DNA from: Chromatiaceae bacterium
GTDB lineage: Bacteria; Pseudomonadota; Gammaproteobacteria; Chromatiales; Chromatiaceae
Assembly (NCBI GenBank): GCA_012962365.1
Contig: DTXR01000726.1
Location: 1-8,149, forward strand
Direction: 5' to 3'
Length of the DNA: 8,149 nucleotides
A program made the position numbers and the translations under genes. The notes under the pieces are model-generated. The model saw nothing but the letters and a program-made list of their open reading frames with translations, made no database searches and was not told the origin of the DNA. Below are positions 1-7,618 of this stretch, piece after piece; positions within the stretch are counted from its first letter, which is position 1; the number at the start of each line of letters is the position of its first letter.

Positions 1-70
1 GTATCTTGCGCCCAAAATGCCCGGCTTCTTCGTTGCAATTTTTCGCAATCTACTTCGTCCAGATTTAATC

Positions 71-75
71 AGAGG
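71..75 (+). promoter_or_regulatory. Ribosome binding site choosing the secretin start at 86
   Basis: AGAGG sits 10 bases before the ATG at 86, and the protein from that ATG begins with a clean signal peptide. The frame is also open from an ATG at 17, but that start would put 23 extra residues in front of the signal peptide and has no purine-rich site just before it. A third ATG at 101 is possible because it also leaves an intact signal peptide, but its upstream sequence is poorer. No convincing sigma-70 promoter is visible in the first 85 bases. Confidence 0.5.
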
Positions 76-85
76 CTCCCTTGTT

Positions 86-2437
86 ATGGAAACCAAATTG
101 ATGAGAACAAGATCTTCCTTTTACTTTGTTTTATTTCTGGTCGTTTCCCTGGCAGGCGGCGCCATGGCAGCAACAGATCAGGGGGTAATGAAAAAGCTTG
201 ATGAACTGGAGTTCAAGGAAGCCCGGATACAAGATGCCATTCGCGTGATTTCTGAGCTGAGCAGCATCAACATCGTAGCAACCCAGGATGCTGGCGATAA
301 GGTGTTCACGCTTTATTTGCGGGATATCTCTATCAAGAATGCCATCGACAGCATCGCACGCGTGGCTGGCCTGTGGTATCGCAAAAACCCCGATACCGGC
401 GTTTACGTGATGATGACCACCGAGGAGTATTTCAAGGACATCGTCGTTTATCGCCAGGAAACGACCCGGGTCTATACGTTGAAGTATCAGAACGTGGTAA
501 AGATAGCGCGCACCATAGAAGCAATGTTTGGCATGGAACGGGTCGAGCTGGATCTCCAGCTTGATTTTAGTGACGACCTGAAAGTTCCGGGGGGCGAACT
601 TGATGAAACGGATGGAGGCGCTCGGTCAAACCTCAGTAACCGTCGTACAGGCCGAAGAAGAAGCTCTCGAGGCTTCGATGATTACGGTACGGGCTCACCT
701 GGATCGAGAGGGACAGGCTACGATCAGTCAGCGAAGAAGGAAATCGTCAGTATGACGACAGAGCAGATTGCCCTGCTGGAAGAAGCGCAAAGCCAAAAGG
801 GGGAGGAAAGCCCCCTACTGTTGTCAGAGAAGACGCTGGCGAATGTGCGCCGCACGAGCAGCGTTCCCATATTTGTCTCAGTAAACCGTGAACACAATTT
901 GTTGTTTGTGCGCACAGCAGATGAAAAGGCGTTGTCCCAGGTGGAAACGATTATCGCTGAATCTGACCGGCCCACGCCCCAGGTGTTACTGGAAATGAAG
1001 GTCATGGCGGTACAAGTGGATGATGGATTCAAGTCTGCCTTTGATTTCAGTTACGGCAGCAACACCGATAGCGGTGGCCCGCCTGATGGTCAGCCAGCCA
1101 ATCCTTTGCAGCCGGGTGATGAGCTTGGGCCAAAGGCGCTTTTGGGGCTGGTAAACGGTGGATTGATGGAATCCAGCACCATGGTATTTCAGTTGATGAA
1201 TGAACATGTGCGTGCCAGGCTGCAACTTCTGGAGCAGGAGGGCCGGGTCAATATCATGGCGACACCCATGCTGCTGGCATCAAACAGTCGTGCCGCCAGA
1301 ATCTTCATTGGTGATGAAACGGTGATTACAACAGGATTCAATATCGACTTTGCCGGAGGCGGCGGTGGCAATAACAACTTCTTCGGTGTACCGGTTCCGG
1401 TAACGGAGAAGATAGAGATAGGCAATACACTGACCGTTCTTCCCAGTATCAACTCGGATCGGACAGTGCTGCTAAGGCTGGTGCAAGAGTCTTCCAGGCT
1501 GAATCCTGCGGGTGCCCATATTCCTCTTGTTGTTGGGCGCACCGTGGAGCAGGTTCCCATTGACACTATCGATAAAGCAACAATGGAAGGAACCGCGATG
1601 GCGAAGGATGGCATGACCGTCGTAGTTGGAGGAATGATCACCGAAACCACCTCTGATCAGGAAGATCGTGTTCCTTTTCTGGGTGATATACCGGGGTTGG
1701 GCGTCCTGTTTCGTGACACCAGTCGAACGTCGGCCAAGGAGGAGTTGGTACTGTTGATAACGCCCCATGTGTTTACCACGCCCGAGGAGGCGGAGGCGAT
1801 ATCAAGACAGCGGCTGGGAGAATTGCAGCAGCATCCCAATGCGGTCGACGTCTATTTGAACCGCCTGGACGAACACCGCAAGGAAACACTGTATGGGCGT
1901 GTTGCAAACGCGGGAGTGGATAAGGTGCTGCCTACAACCACAGTAGCCGGCAGGCAATTGAATCAGCACTACGCGACGTTGGCGGGCTATGCCGCACAGG
2001 CTATACGCAAGCCTTTCGATCAGAGCAATCCACGACTGGAGCCTGTACGGCTGCGGTACAAAGCTTCTGTCACCCTATCGTCTGACCCCCGGTTAGAGGC
2101 CAGGGCATCCAAAAGCTGGCGCAGCGGGCAGATCTATATCACGGCCGTGAAGCTTACCAATCTGGATAGCGTGGATATAACTGTAGATGAGCGTGCCGTT
2201 AGGGGCAACTGGTTATGGAATACCGTAGAAGAGAGCAGGCTTGCTCCGGGACAAAGTACATACATGTACCTGATTTCCGATGATCGTTTCGTGGACGCGG
2301 TATTTCCCGCGCCCGTAGCCGCATCCAATCATGCAGCGATGCCCAAGCCAATGAAGGAGGTTCCAGGTTCTGAACGTCCTGTGCCGGAAGCATATGGTGA
2401 CTATACCGCCGAAGATCCCCTTGGGGACTTGCGTTAG
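86..2437 (+). CDS. Secretin-family outer-membrane channel protein with long C-terminal extension
   Basis: This 783-residue protein should form a ring-shaped outer-membrane channel of the type used by type II secretion, type IV pili and related systems. Residues 1-28 are a signal peptide: basic start, hydrophobic core, AMA before the cleavage point. Residues about 40-115 look like the short N-terminal secretin (STN/N0) domain. An N1-type repeat starts near 128 (RVYTLKYQNV), is interrupted by a low-complexity linker at about 165-220, and a further N-domain-like strand follows at about 260-293. The secretin core spans about 300-562 and includes VNIMATPMLLASNS, a glycine-rich stretch near 423-428 that may belong to the gate, the hallmark VPFLGDIPGLGVLFR at 529-543, and ELVLLITPHV. 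Residues 563-783 are extra. Part of this (about 627-742, with YITAVKLTNLDS and YLISDDRFVDAV) resembles DUF3438/TraK-like conjugation proteins by memory only. The family call is firm, but the system it serves is not: no secretion or pilus partners are in the window. MshL or PilQ relatives are alternatives. Confidence 0.9.
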   Translation: METKLMRTRSSFYFVLFLVVSLAGGAMAATDQGVMKKLDELEFKEARIQDAIRVISELSSINIVATQDAGDKVFTLYLRDISIKNAIDSIARVAGLWYRKNPDTGVYVMMTTEEYFKDIVVYRQETTRVYTLKYQNVVKIARTIEAMFGMERVELDLQLDFSDDLKVPGGELDETDGGARSNLSNRRTGRRRSSRGFDDYGTGSPGSRGTGYDQSAKKEIVSMTTEQIALLEEAQSQKGEESPLLLSEKTLANVRRTSSVPIFVSVNREHNLLFVRTADEKALSQVETIIAESDRPTPQVLLEMKVMAVQVDDGFKSAFDFSYGSNTDSGGPPDGQPANPLQPGDELGPKALLGLVNGGLMESSTMVFQLMNEHVRARLQLLEQEGRVNIMATPMLLASNSRAARIFIGDETVITTGFNIDFAGGGGGNNNFFGVPVPVTEKIEIGNTLTVLPSINSDRTVLLRLVQESSRLNPAGAHIPLVVGRTVEQVPIDTIDKATMEGTAMAKDGMTVVVGGMITETTSDQEDRVPFLGDIPGLGVLFRDTSRTSAKEELVLLITPHVFTTPEEAEAISRQRLGELQQHPNAVDVYLNRLDEHRKETLYGRVANAGVDKVLPTTTVAGRQLNQHYATLAGYAAQAIRKPFDQSNPRLEPVRLRYKASVTLSSDPRLEARASKSWRSGQIYITAVKLTNLDSVDITVDERAVRGNWLWNTVEESRLAPGQSTYMYLISDDRFVDAVFPAPVAASNHAAMPKPMKEVPGSERPVPEAYGDYTAEDPLGDLR
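2412..2430 (+). other. Short hairpin over the 3' end of the secretin gene
   Basis: AAG-A-TCCC pairs with GGGACTT around a CTTG loop, giving seven base pairs with one bulged A. It overlaps the last codons of the secretin. No run of T follows, so it is not a standard rho-independent terminator. It could protect or partly separate the secretin message from the MoxR message, or be chance. Confidence 0.3.
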
Positions 2438-2474
2438 TTCGAATGAGTTACAGCGTTTATGCAAACAGTTATAT

Positions 2475-2481
2475 AAAGAGG
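2475..2481 (+). promoter_or_regulatory. Ribosome binding site choosing the MoxR start at 2487
   Basis: AAAGAGG ends five bases before the ATG at 2487, an almost ideal Shine-Dalgarno arrangement. The frame is open further upstream to an ATG at 2394 inside the secretin gene, but the residues added there do not look like MoxR sequence. An in-frame GTG at 2481 overlaps this site and is therefore unlikely. Confidence 0.7.
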
Positions 2482-2486
2482 TGTTG

Positions 2487-3434
2487 ATGGATACGATAGT
2501 GAAAGAACCTGCCGCTCCATTGTCGGCAGAAAAGCTGGCTCCCGTATTTGAGCAGCTGGAAACCATCATTATTGGTAAACCTGAGCAGATTAGGTTGGCG
2601 GTGACTTGTCTGTTGGCAGGCGGCCACTTGCTGGTGGAGGATGTGCCCGGACTTGGAAAAACAGTGCTGGCTCATGCGTTGGCGCAAACACTGGGCCTGG
2701 AGTTCAGGCGTGTTCAATTTACCAGCGATCTGTTGCCCGGCGACATCCTGGGTACATCCATCTACGACCGCAACAGTGGCCAGTTTCATTTTAATCATGG
2801 CCCAGTATTCACCCAGGTATTGCTGGCAGATGAGATCAACCGGGCCACGCCAAAATCTCAAAGTGCGTTGTTGGAGGCGATGGAAGAGCGGCAGGTCAGC
2901 GTGGACGGTGAAACCCGACCTCTGCCAGAGCCGTTCTTCGTTATCGCCACCCAGAATCCTCTTGAGCAACTCGGTACCTTCCCGCTGCCCGAATCACAGC
3001 TTGATCGTTTCCTGATGCGCATTCAGATGGGATATCCCACCAAGGCAGCGGAATTCGAGCTGTTCCAGGGCGAAGACAGGCGCAAGATGCTGGCGCGATT
3101 GAAGCCGGCCATCTCTACCGGGACATTGCTTGAAATGCAGCAACAGGTCGAGAAAGTTTTCGCTTCCGGCAGCGTGTTGGAATACTTGTACAGGCTGTTG
3201 ACCTTTTCCCGCAGTTCGGAATTGTTCAAAACCGGCATTTCCACGCGCGCGGGACTGGGGCTTTTGCACGCAGCCAAAGCCTGGGCCATGGTGCATGGCA
3301 ATGAGCAACTGTTGCCTGGAGACATTCAGGCTGTGTTTTCGGCAGTCGCCGGTCATCGCCTACAGCCAGTGGACGGACATATGACAGCGGAACAAATCGG
3401 AAAACATGTTCTTGAATCTGTCGCCGTGGATTGA
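2487..3434 (+). CDS. MoxR-family AAA+ ATPase
   Basis: This 315-residue cytoplasmic ATPase has the usual length and layout of MoxR proteins, which act as chaperone-like machines for assembling or maturing partner proteins. Visible motifs are: Walker A EDVPGLGKT (51-59, with Lys58 and Thr59); Walker B VLLADEIN (111-118, Asp115 and Glu116); the MoxR-typical helix SALLEAMEERQVSVDG; sensor 1 FVIATQNP (Asn157); LDRF with a likely arginine finger at Arg174; and a C-terminal lid with a sensor-2-like STRA (Arg254) followed by LLHAAKAWAM and LLPGDIQAV. All ATPase residues are present, so it should be active. It precedes a DUF58 gene, overlapping it by 29 bases, and a TgpA-type gene, which is the classic MoxR-DUF58-TgpA order. 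Its substrate cannot be read from the sequence; the downstream partners are the best candidates. Confidence 0.95.
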   Translation: MDTIVKEPAAPLSAEKLAPVFEQLETIIIGKPEQIRLAVTCLLAGGHLLVEDVPGLGKTVLAHALAQTLGLEFRRVQFTSDLLPGDILGTSIYDRNSGQFHFNHGPVFTQVLLADEINRATPKSQSALLEAMEERQVSVDGETRPLPEPFFVIATQNPLEQLGTFPLPESQLDRFLMRIQMGYPTKAAEFELFQGEDRRKMLARLKPAISTGTLLEMQQQVEKVFASGSVLEYLYRLLTFSRSSELFKTGISTRAGLGLLHAAKAWAMVHGNEQLLPGDIQAVFSAVAGHRLQPVDGHMTAEQIGKHVLESVAVD

Positions 3435-4326
3435 TTACCAAAGACGCTTGCGCATGATGTCGATCCATACACGTTTGAACTATGCTGGATGGGGTTTCCT
3501 GGCGCTTATATTCTGCGGCTTTCTGATGTCTGTCAATTTCAGCAATAACCTGATTTTTGCCATGACCTTCATGCTGTGTGGCATTGCATTGCTTGGCTGG
3601 TGGCAGACCAGGATAAATTTGCAGGGCCTGAATCCCGGTAACTGGCGGCATCAACCCGCTTTTGCCGGCCAGCCCGTCGTTTACAACATGCGATTGTCCA
3701 ACACAGATCACCGGCCCAAGCTTGCACTAACTGTTGTAGCGGACGGAAAACCGCAGGAAGGCCTCATTGCGCTAGGGCCGGCTTCAGAAGCCGGGCTTTG
3801 TATTCATCGGCAATCAACCAAGCGGGGAGAATTGGAAAAAGCGAAGGCATACCTGAAGGGAACTTTCCCCCTGGGGATAATTTGTGCCCGATCGCCGTTG
3901 CCTGATCTGCCGGCCAGTCTGGTCTATCCAAAGCCCGTTGGCTCCAGGCCATTGCCTGAAACAACAAACGATGCACAGGCGCACCAGCGGAATGAAGCGG
4001 GCAGCTTCACCGATATGCGCCGGTACTCAGCCGGTGACCCCGTTTCGCGTATCGCCTGGCGGGTGCTGGCCCGTTCTGACGAGGTCTATGTCAAAGAATT
4101 TGACGGGGCCGAAGGACAGCCTGCGCTCTGGCTGTCATGGGATGCTGTTGCTGGTTTGGGCACAGAAGAGAGGTTGTCACAACTTTGTCGCTGGGTGCTG
4201 GATGCTGAACGGCAGGGCAGGGAGTATGGGCTGGATATCCCCGGTGTTCGGATTCCGCCTGCATCCGGAGCGGACCATGAGAAGGACTGCCTCTCTGCGC
4301 TTGCCTTGTTTGGAGTACAACGATGA
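3406..4326 (+). CDS. DUF58 domain-containing membrane protein
   Basis: This 306-residue protein has two membrane helices near the N-terminus (about 25-43 and 48-66) and then a soluble part. That part carries the DUF58 signature FTDMRRYSAGDPVSRIAW (201-218), continuing with LARSDEVYVKEF. Earlier segments such as KGTFPLGIICARSPL and the YPKP near 174 also fit the family. DUF58 proteins are regularly encoded beside MoxR ATPases and are presumed partners, but their biochemical role is not settled. The chosen ATG overlaps the MoxR gene by 29 bases and has only a weak GGA four bases upstream. ATGs at 3454 or 3457 would also keep both helices but have no ribosome site, so the start is uncertain. The stop codon overlaps the next start as ATGA, which suggests translational coupling. 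Confidence 0.9.
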   Translation: MFLNLSPWIDYQRRLRMMSIHTRLNYAGWGFLALIFCGFLMSVNFSNNLIFAMTFMLCGIALLGWWQTRINLQGLNPGNWRHQPAFAGQPVVYNMRLSNTDHRPKLALTVVADGKPQEGLIALGPASEAGLCIHRQSTKRGELEKAKAYLKGTFPLGIICARSPLPDLPASLVYPKPVGSRPLPETTNDAQAHQRNEAGSFTDMRRYSAGDPVSRIAWRVLARSDEVYVKEFDGAEGQPALWLSWDAVAGLGTEERLSQLCRWVLDAERQGREYGLDIPGVRIPPASGADHEKDCLSALALFGVQR

Positions 4327-6398
4327 GTGTAAGGGCTGGCATGGGCACATGGGTCCTGGTGACGTTGTGGATGTCGGCGGCCCCCAGCTTGTTGCATTTG
4401 CCTTTGTGGGTGCCGGTTGTTGCGTTGCTGGGCACGGGCTTACACTATTCCGCCGATCTGGCCAAAGCGATTTGGCGGAAGTTGGCGACTACGCTTTTGC
4501 TGCTGTTTGTTGTTATAGGCATCTGGTTCAGTTTTGATAGTTGGTTCAGCGGCGATGCCATCCTCAGTTTCTTTATTTCCGTGGTGTTTCTCAAGTGGGG
4601 GGAATCGAAGAGCAGCAGAGATTATCTGCTGCTTGTTTTTGCTGCCGTCATACTGGCGGCTGTTGGTGCGCTGTACTGGGAAACATTGTTGAGCATGCTG
4701 CATATGTTTGCGGTGGTGTTTCTACTGGTGTGCAGTCTGATAGTCATCCATCAGGGTGATATCGAAACCGCGGGTGTCACTGTCGCGAAGCGGGCGGCCT
4801 GGTTGTATTTTCTGGCGTTACCGGTCATGGTAGTTTTGTTCCTGACTTTTCCACGAATACCGGGGCCGCTTTGGGATCTGGGGGTGGCATTTGGGTTACC
4901 GGTCAAAGCCTTAATGGAGAAGGGTGCGGGTGATCATGGCAAGGTCAGAACAATTCAGCCAGGCGGCATCTCACGGGCCAAAAATGATGATGGCAATATA
5001 CTGGTCGCAGAATTTGAAGGTGTTGTTCCGTTTAAAAGCCGCCTTTACTGGCGGGGGCCAGTATTCTGGGATTTCGATGGTGAAAACTGGAGTCTTCCCG
5101 AGAACTGGGACAATCGATCCAGGCTGTTGAGACATGCCCTGCGCAACAAACAGAAGTTCGACAAGGAACTGCGCTGGGGCAGGGAGCCTGTGCGCTACAC
5201 CCTCCGTGTCATGCCCAATGGCGGGCGTTGGTTGTATGGGCTGGAGATACCGTCAACATCTGCGCCGGAAGCATTCATTTCTCAAGAGTATCAATTGCTC
5301 CACATCCGACATCTCAACAAGGATGAGCCGAAGTTGCAGATGCAGGCTTTCCTGGATTATGGCATCGGGTCATCGATTGGCCCGGATCAAAAGGAAAAAG
5401 GACTGGCATGGCCGGAGGGAACCAATCCCCGCCTGCTGGCGTTCGGGCGCGTGTTGGAAGAAAAATATTCTCAGCCACAGCAAAGGATCGATGAAGCCCT
5501 CAAACACCTGGCAACCGGAGGCTATCAGTTTGATGAGACCTATATGGTCGAGCCGGGACCGGATGTTTATGATCGTTTCTTTTTTGATGTGCGGCGCGGT
5601 GGCGCCGACTACCTGGCGGGGAGCATGGCCATGTTGATGCGTGCGGCGGGCATTCCATCGCGGCTGGTCACAGGGTACCGGGGAGGTTCCATCGTGGCCT
5701 TGACCAACTTTGTCATCGTAAAGCAGTCCCACGCACATGCCTGGCTCGAAGTCTGGCTGGATGACAAGGACTGGGTGCGCATCGAACCTAAAGACGTGGT
5801 TTTGCCGCCAGAGAAAAAACCTCAGGAAAAAGTGCAGAAAAAAACTGAAACACCCATTGTAAAGGTGCGTAGCGAACAGACCCAGCAGGAAACTGATAAA
5901 ACAAAAACAGCGGCCAGTGCGTCAAAAAATGTGCCGCAGGAAACGGGCTGGATGCTACCGGATTGGACTAGTTTGTTCGGCGGACTGCAGAAGTGGGTGA
6001 TTAACTATGATCCTGACCGCCAGGTGGAATTGCTGAAAGGTGTTGGCATGAAAGATACCGACTGGCTCGACTTGCTGTTATGGGCGGGTTTGGGTGTGTC
6101 GGGATTGCTGGCGATCTATCTTTTGTTCTGGTGGCTGGGAAACAGACGGGAGCATGATCCGGTATTGGCCGCCTATCAATCGTTTTGTGATGTGGTGGCC
6201 AGGAAAGGTATCGCCAGGAAGCATAACGAATGTCCCAGAGATTATCTGAGCCGCCTTGTTGCAGCGCATCCTGAGTATGCATCGGCTGCTGCGGACATTA
6301 CCCATCGCTATATTTCAATTCGCTACGGGTCGAATAACGACAATGCGTCCGTCGCCATGCTGCAGCGGCAAGTAAAAAGATTTATTTCCATGGTTTAG
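4323..6398 (+). CDS. tgpA: TgpA-type transglutaminase-like membrane protein lacking the catalytic cysteine
   Basis: This 691-residue protein has the TgpA plan. About six hydrophobic helices lie in residues 10-176 (DUF3488 region). A large periplasmic part (about 177-583) holds the family segment LYWRGPVFWDFDGENW (241-256) and a transglutaminase-like core. A Lys/Gln/Thr-rich linker spans about 496-530, a last helix about 584-605, and a cytoplasmic DUF4129 about 610-670 (YQSFCDVVARKGI, YISIRYGS). In active relatives the core reads roughly RRGFCEHYAS, then SDAHAW, then RVDPT. Here it reads RRGGADYLAG (Ala428 at the cysteine position), SHAHAW (His472) and RIEPK (Glu488). The 44- and 16-residue spacing matches the triad I remember for Pseudomonas TgpA, so the alignment is secure. 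No cysteine occurs anywhere in the domain; the only two others are in a membrane helix and in DUF4129. It therefore should lack transglutaminase or protease chemistry and may act as a binding or structural protein. GGAG lies seven bases before the ATG. Confidence 0.93.
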   Translation: MSVRAGMGTWVLVTLWMSAAPSLLHLPLWVPVVALLGTGLHYSADLAKAIWRKLATTLLLLFVVIGIWFSFDSWFSGDAILSFFISVVFLKWGESKSSRDYLLLVFAAVILAAVGALYWETLLSMLHMFAVVFLLVCSLIVIHQGDIETAGVTVAKRAAWLYFLALPVMVVLFLTFPRIPGPLWDLGVAFGLPVKALMEKGAGDHGKVRTIQPGGISRAKNDDGNILVAEFEGVVPFKSRLYWRGPVFWDFDGENWSLPENWDNRSRLLRHALRNKQKFDKELRWGREPVRYTLRVMPNGGRWLYGLEIPSTSAPEAFISQEYQLLHIRHLNKDEPKLQMQAFLDYGIGSSIGPDQKEKGLAWPEGTNPRLLAFGRVLEEKYSQPQQRIDEALKHLATGGYQFDETYMVEPGPDVYDRFFFDVRRGGADYLAGSMAMLMRAAGIPSRLVTGYRGGSIVALTNFVIVKQSHAHAWLEVWLDDKDWVRIEPKDVVLPPEKKPQEKVQKKTETPIVKVRSEQTQQETDKTKTAASASKNVPQETGWMLPDWTSLFGGLQKWVINYDPDRQVELLKGVGMKDTDWLDLLLWAGLGVSGLLAIYLLFWWLGNRREHDPVLAAYQSFCDVVARKGIARKHNECPRDYLSRLVAAHPEYASAAADITHRYISIRYGSNNDNASVAMLQRQVKRFISMV

Positions 6399-6406
6399 GT
6401 GTCGAT

Positions 6407-7618
6407 GTGAGAAGAAAACTGATTGGATACTGTTTGGCCGGGCTGATGCTGATAACAGCTATGACAGCTGGTGCAGCACAGCAAGTGACTGAGGACTATG
6501 GTCCCGTGGTGGCGGCCATGGTAGAAAGAGGCGATGCTGCTGTTGCCGGCTATACGCCAGATCAGGGCGTAAAACTGGGTAATGAATTTTCCAGGTTATA
6601 TTTCGATGTGTTCGAAGGAAGCGGTATGGAATTTACCCTGGGGCTGAAAAATGAGTCCTTTATGTTAAAGGTGGAGTCGGGCTTCAGTCAGATGATCAGC
6701 CTGGGCATGCAGGGAAGTGAGTCGGAGGCTGTTCAGCAGGCGTGGAAAAAGCTCAAAGAGGCGCTGAACACGGCAGTCGCCAAATACTCCAGTGGCGGCG
6801 CGCCAATCGGCTTCTGGGGTTTGGTGTTGCAGTCCTTCCTGATTCTTTTTCGAGAGGGCGTTGAAGCCATGTTGGTGGTGGCGGCACTGGTAGCCTATCT
6901 GCGGCGTTCTGGGTATGCCGATAAGGTTGGTGTGATATGGCGCGGGGTGGCGTTGGCAGTTATAGCCAGCCTGGCTATGGCCTGGGTGATGAATGAAGTG
7001 TTTCAGGCCAGTGGTGCAGGAAGGGAAACCATCGAAGGCGTGACCATGCTGATCGCCGCGGCGGTATTGGTGTATGTGAGTTACTGGCTGTTTGCCAAGC
7101 GGGAAACAGAACGCTGGCAGGCGTTCATCAAGGATCAGATGGACAAGGCTATCGGTAAAGGGAGCCTGTTTGCGCTGGGGTTCGTGGCTTTTCTGGCTGT
7201 ATTCAGGGAAGGGGCGGAAACCCTGCTTTTCTATCAGGCGCTTATCGGTAGTGCCCAGGGCCAGTTGAACGCGGTATGGGTCGGCATGGGGTTTGCGGCG
7301 GCCATGCTTGCCATCGTTTATGTGTTGATACGGCTGCTCTCCATTCGCCTGCCCTTGGGCATCTTTTTTGGCTTTACCGCAGCGCTCTTGTTTGCTATGG
7401 CCTTCGTGTTTACAGGCAAGGGTTTGCTGGAACTTCAGGTGGGCGGACAGCTTGCCACCACACCTCTGGAAGGGTGGCCCATGATTCCCTGGGCAGGTGT
7501 GTTTCCAACCCGGGAGACAATGCTGGGACAAGCGCTTGTTCTGGCCGTGTTACCGCTTGGGTATGCCTGGATGATGCTGCAGGGCAGGCGGAAAGCAATC
7601 GAGGCTGAGACTGAATGA
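6407..7618 (+). CDS. FTR1-family iron permease
   Basis: This 403-residue inner-membrane protein belongs to the FTR1/EfeU iron-transporter family. It carries both hallmark glutamate motifs inside membrane helices: FREGVEAMLVV (REGVE at 149-153) and FREGAETLLF (REGAE at 267-271). These motifs are thought to bind iron during transport. Residues 1-24 look like a signal peptide ending in AGAA. About 25-130 form a periplasmic domain with two helical stretches, as in FTR1 proteins with an N-terminal extension, and seven or so membrane helices follow. The start is GTG at 6407; an ATG at 6405 is out of frame and stops at once. AGG at 6397-6399 is a modest ribosome site. It begins eight bases after the TgpA-like gene and ends overlapping the next gene, so it is part of the operon. 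No ferroxidase, P19-type or cupredoxin partner is in the window, so the partner and the iron state are unknown. No Fur box is visible. Confidence 0.9.
   Translation: MRRKLIGYCLAGLMLITAMTAGAAQQVTEDYGPVVAAMVERGDAAVAGYTPDQGVKLGNEFSRLYFDVFEGSGMEFTLGLKNESFMLKVESGFSQMISLGMQGSESEAVQQAWKKLKEALNTAVAKYSSGGAPIGFWGLVLQSFLILFREGVEAMLVVAALVAYLRRSGYADKVGVIWRGVALAVIASLAMAWVMNEVFQASGAGRETIEGVTMLIAAAVLVYVSYWLFAKRETERWQAFIKDQMDKAIGKGSLFALGFVAFLAVFREGAETLLFYQALIGSAQGQLNAVWVGMGFAAAMLAIVYVLIRLLSIRLPLGIFFGFTAALLFAMAFVFTGKGLLELQVGGQLATTPLEGWPMIPWAGVFPTRETMLGQALVLAVLPLGYAWMMLQGRRKAIEAETE

Noticed and set aside
1..85. Possible end of an upstream gene (open to TAA at 66-68) or a fragment of a dispersed repeat, and a TTGC/GCAA inverted repeat at 34-49
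   Set aside because: The stretch is too short to identify a protein or repeat family, and the inverted repeat has only four pairs. Nothing can be supported without upstream sequence.
2438..2486. A promoter for the MoxR cluster using the AT-rich TTATATAAAG
   Set aside because: A -10-like TATATA is present, but no acceptable -35 lies 16-18 bases upstream. The region is mainly a ribosome site spacer.
5595..5612. Whether the missing catalytic cysteine is caused by a local frameshift
   Set aside because: The frame reads through with family-like sequence on both sides (FFFDVRRG before, MAMLMRAAGIPSR after) with the expected spacing, so substitution is the simpler reading.
4323..6398. A true protein-crosslinking transglutaminase
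   Set aside because: The domain has no cysteine at or near the active position, so enzyme activity is not supported.
6665..7531. A 288-codon minus-strand open frame opposite the FTR1 gene
   Set aside because: The FTR1 permease on the + strand has clear family motifs over the same stretch. The opposite-strand product is His/Gln/Pro-rich, typical of a shadow frame.
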